A DNA stretch of 10,813 bases from UMGS946 sp048421225 (GTDB taxonomy: Bacteria > Bacillota > Clostridia > Christensenellales > CAG-138): positions 1 to 10,813 of the forward strand of contig DBFNRV010000110.1 of NCBI GenBank assembly GCA_048421225.1, given 5' to 3'. Positions 1-6,717 of this stretch are shown one piece after another. The stretch's first letter is position 1; each line of letters starts with the position of its first letter. The position numbers were made by a program, and so were the translations under genes. The notes beneath the pieces are model-generated. The model saw only the letters and a list, made by a program, of their open reading frames with translations. It was not told the origin of the DNA and did not search any database.

Positions 1-133
1 TCGCCGACGCCTTGCCTTCCTGCGACAATGCCATCGTGATCGCCGCCGTCAGCGTCGTCTTTCCATGGTCTACGTGCCCTATCGTTCCGATGTTTACATG
101 CGGTTTTGTTCTTTCGAATTTCGCTTTCGCCAT
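1..133 (-). CDS. tuf: Elongation factor Tu, N-terminal fragment
   Basis: EF-Tu is the cytoplasmic GTPase that delivers aminoacyl-tRNA to the ribosome. The 44 visible residues start MAKAKFERTKPHVNIGTIG and carry the P-loop GHVDHGKT at residues 19-26, which is diagnostic of this translation factor family. The gene runs off the left edge, so about nine tenths of it is missing. The ATG (133-131) is fixed by a strong AAGGAGGA ribosome binding site at 145-153 and by the family's usual MAK(x)KFxR start. A tRNA-Gly gene lies just upstream on the same strand, and both probably share the promoter at 317-345. A second tuf copy elsewhere in the genome cannot be excluded. Confidence 0.97.
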   Translation of the reverse strand, partial: MAKAKFERTKPHVNIGTIGHVDHGKTTLTAAITMALSQEGKASA

Positions 134-192
134 TGCTTCAAAAAATCCTCCTTGTATTTTAGCCGGATCCTCCCGCATATAAACGGGATGCT

Positions 193-266
193 TGGAGCGG
201 GTGATGGGAATCGAACCCACATGGCCGGCTTGGGAAGCCGGAGCTCTGCCACTGAGCTACACCCGC
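193..266 (-). tRNA. tRNA-Gly, anticodon CCC
   Basis: Read on the minus strand, the 74-nt gene folds into a full cloverleaf. The acceptor stem is GCGGGTG/CACCCGC, the D-arm contains GCTCAGTGGCAGAGC, the anticodon stem CCGGC/GCCGG closes the loop TTCCCAA (anticodon CCC), and the T-arm is GTGGG-TTCGATT-CCCAT. The discriminator base is T and the 3' CCA is encoded (positions 195-193). It reads GGG glycine codons. It sits 59 bp before the tuf start with no terminator between, so it is probably processed from a tRNA-tuf co-transcript. Confidence 0.97.
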
Positions 267-316
267 CTGTAAGCGGGGCCGGAATTCACCGGACGCACCC
301 ATGATACGGCCCTACT

Positions 317-345
317 ATTTTAATGCAGGCTTTGGGCTTTGTCAA
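317..345 (-). promoter_or_regulatory. Sigma-A-type promoter for tRNA-Gly-tuf
   Basis: On the minus strand a consensus -35 TTGACA (345-340) is separated by 17 bp from -10 TAAAAT (322-317). Transcription would start near 310, about 44 nt before the tRNA 5' end. The near-consensus boxes fit the heavy expression expected of tRNA and EF-Tu genes. Confidence 0.85.
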
Positions 346-838
346 TAACGAAACTCAACAAAAACAAGGGTTGGGCAAGGCTTTAAGCCGTCTTTTTAGA
401 GAATTTGAACAAAAGCGTGTATCGACGGCCCGGGCGCCTCGGTTTTTATGCTTACGCACGCTTATGTTTTCAGCGCTTTTTGATATGCGGGAGCTTTGGA
501 GCCATCCGCGCCAAGGGCGCGGACATTGCGGAAATCACATTATATTGTGATGCTTAAATAGAATGGAATACGGCGGGAATTAATTGGCCCTCTCGCCGCT
601 ACCACGGTAACTATACCATATTTTGTGAAATCTTTATATAGAAAAATTAAATGAATTTTTGCAAACAAGGCTGACGTTCAAATCCGGAACAGATGATTTG
701 GAAATAATCGGTTAGTAATCATAAACTTAGAGTGAGTAATTCCTTCTTATTCGAAGACTTAGCAGAGCCATATACCCTTGCCAATCTTTCACCGGGTACG
801 GCCGCGGAATCCGGCGCCCTATTATTATGCCGTGCGGT
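346..838. other. Gene-free intergenic stretch with two inverted repeats
   Basis: No convincing coding region lies here. An open frame at 323-550 overlaps the tRNA promoter, has no ribosome binding site and gives an unremarkable protein. Two inverted repeats are visible. TCCGCGCC-AAG-GGCGCGGA (505-523, 8-bp perfect stem) has no T-run on either side, so it is not a standard terminator. ATCACA-N6-TGTGAT (534-551) has 6-bp arms. The part after about 590 is AT-rich and has no recognisable element. Confidence 0.5.
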
Positions 839-839
839 A

Positions 840-848
840 TGCTATAAT
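840..848 (+). promoter_or_regulatory. Extended -10 promoter upstream of the sigma factor gene
   Basis: TGCTATAAT (840-848) is a perfect extended -10 element (TGnTATAAT). The position 17 bp upstream (820-825, TATTAT) is a poor -35, as is usual for extended -10 promoters. It lies about 80 bp before the sigma factor start and is the likely housekeeping promoter of the sigma/anti-sigma operon. Confidence 0.6.
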
Positions 849-878
849 AATTCCAGAAACGTTTTTGCGGTTTGGCGC

Positions 879-904
879 AACCAAACGGCGGTCTAAGACG
901 TATT
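879..904 (+). promoter_or_regulatory. Possible ECF-type autoregulatory promoter
   Basis: AAC (879-881), a 17-bp spacer, then CGTATT (899-904) resembles the AAC...CGT layout used by ECF sigma factors of Gram-positive bacteria (for example the sigma-W type, TGAAAC-N16-CGTA). It would start transcription just before the ribosome binding site at 915-919. A dyad GTTTGG-CGCAA-CCAAAC (870-886) overlaps its -35. ECF operons commonly autoregulate, but the match is short and could be chance. Confidence 0.3.
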
Positions 905-928
905 CATTATTGATGGAGGATTCCGGAA

Positions 929-1450
929 TTGAGGGATTTTGACTCCATTTATGCGGATTATTCGCGTATGGTTTACTGGGCGGCGTATAACGTCACGGGG
1001 AACCGCGATTCGGCGATGGACGTGTCGCAGGAAGTATTCATGCGCGTTTTGAAGCATATGAACAGGTTGGAGAACATGGAGGATATGCAGCTCAAGGGCT
1101 GGCTTTACCGTGTCGCCGTAAACGCTTCGGTGGATATGGTGCGGCGCAACAAGCGGGAGGTGTTTTTTGACGAACCCCCGTTTGACAGCGCGGTGGAAAC
1201 CGAATCCGAACTGCCGGAACCGGCGGCGATGAACGCTGAGAAAACGAGCGCGCTTTATAGGGCGATAGGCGGACTTGATGAAATATACAGGGAACCTATC
1301 ATGCTACATTATTTTTCGGGGTTGAACTATAAGGAGATTGCATCAATGCTAGGAGTAACCGAAGGCACAATCAAATCCCGCATGTCGCGTGCGCGCACAA
1401 TGCTTCAAGCGAAACTTAAGGAAGGAGGGGCGATTGATGGAGTGGAATGA
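929..1450 (+). CDS. ECF-family RNA polymerase sigma factor
   Basis: This is an alternative sigma factor that directs RNA polymerase to a small stress or signal regulon, and it is normally held inactive by the anti-sigma factor encoded next. The 173 residues have the two-domain ECF layout. Region 2 spans about residues 5-78 and includes DVSQEVFMRV (31-40) and the WLYRVAVNASVDMVRR stretch. An acidic linker covers about 79-105. Region 4 spans about 108-165, with the helix-turn-helix YKEIASMLGVTEGTIKSRMSRAR-type segment at 134-156. The start is a TTG (929-931), chosen because GGAGG at 915-919 is well spaced and region 2 begins straight after. The 3' end overlaps the next gene by 14 nt, indicating translational coupling. 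The subfamily and regulon cannot be read from the sequence. Confidence 0.95.
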   Translation: MRDFDSIYADYSRMVYWAAYNVTGNRDSAMDVSQEVFMRVLKHMNRLENMEDMQLKGWLYRVAVNASVDMVRRNKREVFFDEPPFDSAVETESELPEPAAMNAEKTSALYRAIGGLDEIYREPIMLHYFSGLNYKEIASMLGVTEGTIKSRMSRARTMLQAKLKEGGAIDGVE

Positions 1451-2228
1451 CAATCTTGAATCCATGCTGCGGTCGGCCGCGGAATCGGCCGACGCCCGCG
1501 TACCGTACGACGAGCTTAAAAGAAGAATACTTCAGGGAAAGGCGGAAAAGAAACGCAAACGCGCTCCTCTGATGAGATATCTTAGCGCGGCGGCCGTCTT
1601 TGTCGCGCTGCTCGGGGCGGGGGCCGCTTTTGTCCTCCGTTCGGGTATGGAAACGGAACCGCGCGGCATCAATTATGACCCGTCGGGCGGGGAAACGCCC
1701 AACGGCAGCGCCGTAACCCATCAGGGAACCGCGGACGTACACAACACGCAGGCCCCTTTGGGGCAGCCCGGTACGTACAAGGTAACCGAGGAGATGATCG
1801 ACAGCTCTCCCGTATACAGATATCTGACAAAGGGCGGAGGAAGTTCCGTGCCGGAGGATGTGAAGACCGAGCTCAAGCAGGCGTCGGTCAAAAGCGTGGA
1901 CAACTGCACCCTGTTGGAAGAGGGGGGGCTTATCCCCGCCGGCCTGCCCGCGGACTGGACCCGTTCGTACAATGCCGAGGATGGCAACGCGTACGCTAAG
2001 GGCGACGGCGGCTATTACTTTGCCCAGATGATGGAGGAATGCCCGTTCACGCTCACCGTAGGTTCGGCCATGGTAACGGACGCCAGGGACGACGGGGTAT
2101 ATTGGGTATGCTGGCGCGTTGGCAGCAACCTCTATGTTTACATTGAATGCACGGGCGTCGACCAGGCGGAGCTTATCGATATGCTTACAAAAAGCGGCAA
2201 CGGGACGGCAAGTTCAAAGATCGGCTGA
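1437..2228 (+). CDS. Membrane anti-sigma factor, DUF4367-like C-terminus
   Basis: Probable single-pass membrane protein that sequesters the sigma factor encoded immediately upstream. ATG 1437 is preceded by AAGGAGGGG (1422-1430) and lies within the end of the sigma gene. The 263-residue protein has a cytoplasmic N-terminus (1-45) ending in a very basic stretch (GKAEKKRKRAP), one transmembrane helix at about 46-67, a low-complexity Gly/Thr/Pro linker at about 75-115, and an extracytoplasmic domain to the end. That domain ends with an aromatic-rich YWVCWRVGSNLYVYIE segment and a GVDQAELIDMLTKS helix, which recall DUF4367-type domains. No HxxxCxxC zinc-binding anti-sigma motif is present. Four cysteines (157, 202, 225, 238) lie outside the membrane. 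The anti-sigma role is inferred mainly from the gene order and topology. The signal it senses is unknown. Confidence 0.8.
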   Translation: MEWNDNLESMLRSAAESADARVPYDELKRRILQGKAEKKRKRAPLMRYLSAAAVFVALLGAGAAFVLRSGMETEPRGINYDPSGGETPNGSAVTHQGTADVHNTQAPLGQPGTYKVTEEMIDSSPVYRYLTKGGGSSVPEDVKTELKQASVKSVDNCTLLEEGGLIPAGLPADWTRSYNAEDGNAYAKGDGGYYFAQMMEECPFTLTVGSAMVTDARDDGVYWVCWRVGSNLYVYIECTGVDQAELIDMLTKSGNGTASSKIG

Positions 2229-2262
2229 GCTAGGATATTAAAGTGATGAAAATAATTAATGC

Positions 2263-2299
2263 GGGAATGGGCTGTGCGCGGACGCAAAGTTTCATTCCC
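2263..2299 (+). terminator. Hairpin after the sigma/anti-sigma operon, possible weak terminator
   Basis: GGGAATG (2263-2269) pairs with CATTCCC (2293-2299), and an inner TGCG/CGCA helix can form. The following CTTAATTCGT has only a poor T-tract, so termination would be inefficient. It sits 35 bp after the anti-sigma stop. Confidence 0.35.
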
Positions 2300-2350
2300 C
2301 TTAATTCGTGTCAATATTTGTGTATTTCCCGTCAAATTCGTGTTTGGTTC

Positions 2351-2359
2351 TGATATACT
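2351..2359 (+). promoter_or_regulatory. Extended -10 promoter for the DUF885 lipoprotein
   Basis: TGATATACT (2351-2359) matches an extended -10 (TGn-TATACT), with no good -35 upstream. It lies 47 bp before the lipoprotein start. A direct repeat AATTCGTGT occurs at 2303-2311 and 2335-2343, immediately upstream, and could be a regulator site. Confidence 0.5.
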
Positions 2360-2406
2360 GTCATATAAGCTATATAACCCCCTTAAGGAAAGGATGGTAC
2401 TTAAAG

Positions 2407-4203
2407 ATGATTTTTCGCCGCTTTATTGCCCTGTGCCTTGTGGCGATGTTTCTGTTGCTCTCCGGATGCTTTGGAACCTCTCCAAATGTAACGCCTACGC
2501 CGCAGGCGACCGAACCCGCCCCTACGCCGGACGCAACCCAGGACGCCGCCACGGCGTCGCGGCTGCTAAACGAGGTGGATGCGGAACTTTTCAGGGAATA
2601 TATCCTCTCGGACGCGCTTACCTATCATCTGCTGGTAAGGGAGCCGTCAAAGTACGGCATCGATGAAACCGGCGCGCCTGATAACTTCGGAGAGCTGTCG
2701 TACGCGGAGTTTGAGCGCTCAAGCGGCGAGTGTCAAGAATACCTCAATAAGCTAAACCTCGTCGACACGGAGCTTTTGAGCGGGCCGGAGCTTCTAACAT
2801 ACGAGATTATCCACCGCTACCTTACCGACGAGCTGGCCGGCGCCGATTATTACTACTATATGGAGCCGCTTGAAACCATAACCGGCATTCACGTTAACCT
2901 GCCGCTGACCATGGCGCTGTATTCAATAGGCAGCGGGGACGATGTTGAAAGTTATTTTTCGCTGCTAAATGATTTCGTGCGCTATTTCGGGCAAATCCTT
3001 GATTTTGAAAGTGAAAAGTCGGAGCGGGGCCTATTCATGACCAAGCGGGCGGCTGAAATGGTGGTGGAGCACTGCGATACATTCATCGCAAGCGGCGAAA
3101 GCTGTTTTCTTATAACGGGCTTTGATGAACGGCTCGACGCCATCGAAGGCCTGAGCGATGAAAAGCGTGCGGAATATAACGCGCGCAACAAATCGCTTGT
3201 AACGGATTCCGTTATGCAGGCTTATAAAAACCTGCGCGACGGCATTGACGCGCTTAAGGATACCGGCAAGAACGAAAAGGGACTGTATCATACTCAGGGC
3301 GGACCGGATTATTTTAAATACGCGCTCAGGACCGCGTCCTGCGGAGATATGAAGGTTGAAGACGCGTTCAATCAGCTCAAGGACGAAATAATAGACCAGT
3401 ATGTCGTGCTTTACGACGCAATACTCAGGGATCCGGACATCGTAGACCAGTTTGGCGAAACCAGCATAACAACGGGATCGGTTGAGGGCGACATTGCCCA
3501 CCTAAAGGAGCTAATAGACAACGATTTTCCCAAGCTTCCCGACCATGAGGTCAGCTTCTTCAACGCGCCTAAAGAGCTTGAGGACCAGCTTAGCCCCGCC
3601 GCGTATATGATTCCTCCGGTTGACGACGCGTACCGCAACACCGTAATGTTAAACAACAGCTCGGTCGACGGGACGTTGTCCATGCTGTCGGTGCTGGCAC
3701 ACGAAGCGTATCCCGGGCATATGTACCAGTACGTATACCAGCGCTCGCTCAAGGACGTGGGCCTGTTCCCAAGGCTCATCTCGCTCACCGCGTATTATGA
3801 GGGCTGGTCGCAGTACGCTGAGAATTACTTCTACAACAACTCTCAGATAAGCGGCGATTTCGGCCTGCTCGCTTCCGCAAATTCGGTAATAGGCGATGTG
3901 CTAATGCCCGCTGCTGTAAGCATCGGCGTAAACGCGTACGGCTGGTCAGAGCAGGAGGTAATGGCCTTCCTTGAGGACTACGGCATAACCGACGCTACCA
4001 CTGTAACGCTTTACTACCAGCTGGCCGTGGACGCGCCCACATATGCGCTGGAATACGCCCTTGGATATATTCAGTTCTTTGATATCCTTGAAAGCTACAG
4101 GAAGCAAAAGGGCGTGCGCTTTAACCTTAAGGAGTTTCACGAGGAATACCTTAACATCGGTCCGGCCTATTTCGACATGGTAAAGGATAGGCTCTTGGGT
4201 TAG
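2407..4203 (+). CDS. DUF885 family lipoprotein, predicted zinc metallopeptidase
   Basis: Predicted surface-anchored lipoprotein. The 598-residue protein has a lipoprotein signal peptide (MIFRRF, hydrophobic core, lipobox LLSGC with acylated Cys21), then a Thr/Pro/Ala-rich tether at about 22-50. The rest is a large helical domain typical of the DUF885 family. HEAYPGH (432-438) is the family's HExxxGH metal-binding motif, and YYEGWSQYAE (463-472) supplies the expected third-ligand glutamate in an EGW motif. The family is believed to be zinc-dependent peptidases, and no substrate is visible here. ATG 2407 is chosen because it gives the signal peptide directly. Its ribosome binding site (AAAGGA, 2389-2394) is rather distant at 12 nt. 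The longer frame from 2308 would bury the signal sequence. It has its own promoter, and any link to the upstream sigma system is speculative. Confidence 0.92.
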   Translation: MIFRRFIALCLVAMFLLLSGCFGTSPNVTPTPQATEPAPTPDATQDAATASRLLNEVDAELFREYILSDALTYHLLVREPSKYGIDETGAPDNFGELSYAEFERSSGECQEYLNKLNLVDTELLSGPELLTYEIIHRYLTDELAGADYYYYMEPLETITGIHVNLPLTMALYSIGSGDDVESYFSLLNDFVRYFGQILDFESEKSERGLFMTKRAAEMVVEHCDTFIASGESCFLITGFDERLDAIEGLSDEKRAEYNARNKSLVTDSVMQAYKNLRDGIDALKDTGKNEKGLYHTQGGPDYFKYALRTASCGDMKVEDAFNQLKDEIIDQYVVLYDAILRDPDIVDQFGETSITTGSVEGDIAHLKELIDNDFPKLPDHEVSFFNAPKELEDQLSPAAYMIPPVDDAYRNTVMLNNSSVDGTLSMLSVLAHEAYPGHMYQYVYQRSLKDVGLFPRLISLTAYYEGWSQYAENYFYNNSQISGDFGLLASANSVIGDVLMPAAVSIGVNAYGWSEQEVMAFLEDYGITDATTVTLYYQLAVDAPTYALEYALGYIQFFDILESYRKQKGVRFNLKEFHEEYLNIGPAYFDMVKDRLLG

Positions 4204-4235
4204 CGGTCCGCCCGAAAAGGATTGGCCTGCTATTT

Positions 4236-4268
4236 GCCCCTGACCGCGCGGCGCGGCTGGGGGCTTTT
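4236..4268 (+). terminator. Rho-independent terminator after the DUF885 gene
   Basis: A GC-rich hairpin with outer arms GCCCC (4236-4240) and GGGGC (4260-4264) and inner CCGC/GCGG pairing is followed by TTTT (4265-4268). It begins 33 bp after the lipoprotein stop. Confidence 0.65.
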
Positions 4269-4490
4269 ATAGTATGCCGCCGCACTTCGTCTGGCGGGTG
4301 ACGCGCCGGCCCATATGCCCAGATTCGGCATAAAACCCGATCGTACTTTTCAAAGCAGCCTACAAACGTATATAAATAGCATATGACAAACCGCCGTCGC
4401 GGCTTTTAACGGAATGACCCGGCGCGTCAATCCCTTCCACGGCGCAGGGGATATGGCTGTGCCGCTTAGCATGCTTCGTTCTCTGTGTGC

Positions 4491-4512
4491 AAAAAAAGCC
4501 CGCCATGCGGGC
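4491..4512 (-). terminator. Rho-independent terminator of the thyA-folA unit
   Basis: On the minus strand GCCCGC-ATG-GCGGGC (4512-4498) is followed by seven T (4497-4491). It lies 40 bp beyond the folA stop codon. The stretch 4269-4490 between this and the preceding terminator holds no gene that can be supported. Confidence 0.88.
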
Positions 4513-4552
4513 GGATTTCCTAGAACCGTCCATAGCCGGCTTTATAACTCAA

Positions 4553-5053
4553 TTACAGCGGGTTGAGGCTATTATTGATGTAGGTTATATACTCAAATCT
4601 ATGGCCGCCGTATTCCATTGTGTCCGACCGCTCCGCTACGCTCCAGCCCAGCGCGTCAAGGTCGCTGAGATATGCGTCGGCCTCGAAGCTTTCATGGATT
4701 CGCGTGATATAGGCGCGCTCGCACATGGGCATTAGCAGCTTATATATTTCCGCCCCCCCGATTACCCAGAGTTTAAGCCCCGAAAGCCTGTCAAGCTCCT
4801 CCATGAGCTGATCCATGGCGTTTACAACCGTCGCGCCTTCAATGGTCAGGCCGCTGTCGCGCGACAGTACGATGTTGACGCGGTTTAAAAGCGGCTTGCG
4901 GTTGGGCAGGGTCATGAACGTCCTTCTGCCCATTATCACCGCCCCTCCCTCGGTAAGCTTTTTAAAGCGCATCATGTCTGGCTTAAGCCTGCACAGCAGG
5001 CTGGACCCGATGCCTATTCCCCAGTTATCGTCCGCCGACGCTATAAGGTTCAT
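4553..5053 (-). CDS. folA: Dihydrofolate reductase
   Basis: Reduces dihydrofolate to tetrahydrofolate with NADPH in the cytoplasm. The 166 residues match the usual bacterial length. Signatures in order are NWGIGIG (10-16), KPDMMRFKKLT (25-34) with the catalytic acid at Asp26, MGRRTF (41-46), NRVNIVLSRD (57-66), VIGGAEIY (97-104, NADPH-binding) and AYITRIHESFEADAYLS (114-130). The ATG at 5053 follows GAGGAGGGG on the minus strand; the longer open frame upstream has no family homology. The tryptophan normally found near the active site (the PW before LP-x-D) is replaced by Leu-Cys (20-21), a deviation also seen in some clostridial DHFRs. It is 65 nt downstream of thyA and recycles the dihydrofolate made by ThyA. 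Confidence 0.95.
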   Translation of the reverse strand: MNLIASADDNWGIGIGSSLLCRLKPDMMRFKKLTEGGAVIMGRRTFMTLPNRKPLLNRVNIVLSRDSGLTIEGATVVNAMDQLMEELDRLSGLKLWVIGGAEIYKLLMPMCERAYITRIHESFEADAYLSDLDALGWSVAERSDTMEYGGHRFEYITYINNSLNPL

Positions 5054-5118
5054 AATCCCCCTCCTCGATCGCAAACTCATCTCTAACGGCACACACACCT
5101 GAAAAAACGCCCCCTACG

Positions 5119-5949
5119 TTATATCGCCACCGGTATTTCATGTCTGAAGGGGTGGGGCTGGTAGTTTTTAAGGGAAAAGCTTTCCTCAGTAAACCCATAA
5201 AAGTCGTCCACGTCCTTATCCATTATAAATACCGGCGCGCTCCGCGGGGTTAGGGCTATCAATTCCTCAATAATAGGGATGTGGCGGTCATAGATATGCG
5301 CGTCTGCGATAACGTGCACAAGCTCGCCCGCCTCTAAGCCGCTGACCTGCGCAAACATATGCATCAGCACCGAGTACTGGCAAACGTTCCAGTTATTCGC
5401 CACAAGCATGTCCTGCGACCGCTGGTTCAATATTGCGTTGAGGCGGTTTCCCGATACGTTCAGCGTAAGGCTGTAGGCGCATGGGTATAGCCGCATCTCG
5501 CTCAGGTCGTGATGGTTATAGATATTGGTCATGATCCTGCGGCTCAACGGATTGTGTTTCAGGTCGTAGAGCACCCGGTCCACCTGGTCGAACATGCCCT
5601 CTTTGTATATATGCTTTACGCCCAGCTGGTAGCCGTACGCCTTGCCAATAGTATGATCGCCGCCGGCCCAGGCGTCCCAGATGCCGCTGTTGAGCTCCCG
5701 CACGTCGTTGGACTTCTTCTGCCATATCCAAAGCAGCTCGTCCACAGCCGTTTTAAGGCGTATCCGCCTTAGGGTGAGCGCGGGAAACTCTTTGGATAAA
5801 TCGTAGCGGTTCACTATTCCAAAGCGCTTAACCGTATGCGCCGGCGCGCCGTCATCCCAGCGCGGTCGCACGCCGTGTCCGGTATCCCAAAACCCGTTTT
5901 CCAGTATATCCCTGCAGTTGGCTATAAAAACCTGGTCTGCATAGCTCAT
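5119..5949 (-). CDS. thyA: Thymidylate synthase
   Basis: Methylates dUMP to dTMP using 5,10-methylene-tetrahydrofolate, releasing dihydrofolate. The 276-residue protein carries the catalytic cysteine in LYPCAYSLTLNV (Cys157) in place of the more usual PPCHxxxQF form, as found in clostridial ThyA. It also has the nucleotide-binding QRSQD (176-180), the NNWNVCQY segment (185-192) with the dUMP-contacting Asn, and ADAHIYDRH (215-223) with the His/Tyr pair. ATG 5949 is chosen because GGAGGTAA (5961-5954) lies directly upstream and MSYADQVFIANC is a family-like start; the open frame extends a further 43 codons without a ribosome binding site. The gene heads an operon with folA. Confidence 0.96.
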   Translation of the reverse strand: MSYADQVFIANCRDILENGFWDTGHGVRPRWDDGAPAHTVKRFGIVNRYDLSKEFPALTLRRIRLKTAVDELLWIWQKKSNDVRELNSGIWDAWAGGDHTIGKAYGYQLGVKHIYKEGMFDQVDRVLYDLKHNPLSRRIMTNIYNHHDLSEMRLYPCAYSLTLNVSGNRLNAILNQRSQDMLVANNWNVCQYSVLMHMFAQVSGLEAGELVHVIADAHIYDRHIPIIEELIALTPRSAPVFIMDKDVDDFYGFTEESFSLKNYQPHPFRHEIPVAI

Positions 5950-5977
5950 GGTGTTACCTCCGAATGTCGTCAAGTTA

Positions 5978-6007
5978 AGTATATCAGGCTGAAGGGACTT
6001 AAAACAA
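5978..6007 (-). promoter_or_regulatory. Promoter of thyA-folA
   Basis: On the minus strand TTGTTT (6007-6002), an 18-bp spacer and TATACT (5983-5978) form a good sigma-A promoter. It gives a leader of roughly 20 nt that contains the thyA ribosome binding site. Confidence 0.65.
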
Positions 6008-6173
6008 GCCTTGACAGAAGAATGGGGGTTCGCTGAAATGGGCTTAATATACTGTGTTCCTTTATAATTTAATGGCAATAAAGCCTGTTTCCATGCTCAG
6101 CGCCCGCCGTGTCCGCCTTAAACGGGCGGATTATATCAAAATGCGCCGGATTTATATATATTTTTATTACCCC

Positions 6174-6202
6174 TTGCATCGGGCATACGCATACGCTATA
6201 AT
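6174..6202 (+). promoter_or_regulatory. Promoter of tRNA-Thr
   Basis: TTGCAT (6174-6179), a 17-bp spacer and consensus TATAAT (6197-6202) lie 14 bp upstream of the tRNA 5' end. This is a tight, strong promoter for a single tRNA gene. Confidence 0.85.
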
Positions 6203-6216
6203 CTTTTGGTGTAAAC

Positions 6217-6292
6217 GCTGATGTAGCTCAGTAGGTAGAGCACTTCATTGGTAATGAAGAGGTAGGCAGTTCGAATCTGCTCATCAGCTCCA
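6217..6292 (+). tRNA. tRNA-Thr, anticodon GGT
   Basis: The 76-nt gene folds into a full cloverleaf. The acceptor stem is GCTGATG/CATCAGC, and the D-arm contains GCTCAGTAGGTAGAGC. The anticodon stem CTTCA/TGAAG closes the loop TTGGTAA (anticodon GGT), and the T-arm has loop TTCGAAT. CCA is encoded at 6290-6292. It reads ACC and ACT codons. It forms a self-contained unit with its own promoter and terminator. Confidence 0.97.
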
Positions 6293-6293
6293 C

Positions 6294-6331
6294 GCCGGAG
6301 TAAGCGATGTATCGTCTGCTCCGGCTTTTTT
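6294..6331 (+). terminator. Rho-independent terminator of tRNA-Thr
   Basis: GCCGGAG (6294-6300) pairs perfectly with CTCCGGC (6319-6325), with an inner GCGA/TCGT helix, followed by six T (6326-6331). It starts 1 nt after the tRNA CCA end. Confidence 0.92.
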
Positions 6332-6481
6332 ATTAAAGCCAGAGCGTACTCCTGCCGCCGCCCTACTCTTAAGCAAAAGATTCCGCCCGCTTCGGCTACG
6401 CCCATGTAAACGCGGTCAGCGCCCCCTCCACTTCACCGCCGGCTCTTTATGGAGCCCCCCGCAGACGCGGGAAGCTGCAAG

Positions 6482-6646
6482 TTATGAGGGGAATACTACA
6501 GTAATCGAAACGCCCAACAGCTTTTCAATATGGCCTAATCCACCCATATTTTCATACCAGCTAGTAAACAACCCGTGCGGGTTAAGCCGGCCGTGAATAG
6601 CAATTTTATTTTCGTTTCTATAACCAGCCAAGGATAATGCTAAGCT
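6482..6646 (-). pseudogene. Possible C-terminal remnant of an unrecognised gene
   Basis: An open minus-strand frame of 54 codons, ending at TAA 6484-6482, reads like real protein. It contains AIHGRLNPHGLFTSWYENM followed by GGLGHIEKLLGVSITVVFPS. It is cut off upstream by an in-frame TAA (6649-6647) and has no ATG before residue 34 of the frame and no ribosome binding site. It also faces the strong rightward promoter that begins at 6650. The protein-like composition suggests the surviving tail of a decayed or displaced gene. The family is not recognised, and chance remains possible. Confidence 0.3.
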
Positions 6647-6649
6647 TTA

Positions 6650-6678
6650 TTGACATCCATATGCGAATTGATTATACT
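6650..6678 (+). promoter_or_regulatory. Strong promoter of the leader peptide-MFS exporter unit
   Basis: Consensus TTGACA (6650-6655), an exact 17-bp spacer and TATACT (6673-6678) form one of the best sigma-A promoters in the window. Transcription would begin near 6685, giving a leader of about 138 nt before the exporter. That length and strength fit a gene held off by attenuation rather than by a weak promoter. Confidence 0.9.
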
Positions 6679-6717
6679 ATAGCCGCATTTTACAATAGAA
6701 TTAGGAGAATAGCTTTC

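Noticed and set aside
65..304. Open frame of 79 codons on the plus strand
   Set aside because: It is antisense to tuf and runs through the tRNA-Gly gene.
323..550. Open frame of 75 codons on the plus strand
   Set aside because: It begins inside the tRNA-Gly-tuf promoter, has no ribosome binding site and shows no family features.
534..551. TCACA-N6-TGTGA dyad as a CRP site
   Set aside because: The half-sites are in the opposite order from the CRP consensus TGTGA-N6-TCACA, and CRP regulation is not expected to be recognisable here.
686..713. GGAAC-N18-CGGTT as an ECF promoter
   Set aside because: The spacer is too long and the site is over 200 bp from the sigma gene; the candidate at 879-904 is better placed.
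3031..3501. Long minus-strand open frame of 156 codons
   Set aside because: It lies wholly antisense to the well-supported DUF885 gene, with no start signal or family motif.
6112..6130. TCCGCC-N7-GGCGGA hairpin upstream of tRNA-Thr as a terminator
   Set aside because: The stem is short, there is no T-run on either strand, and no gene ends next to it.
6196..6405. Minus-strand open frame of 69 codons
   Set aside because: It is antisense to tRNA-Thr and its promoter and terminator.
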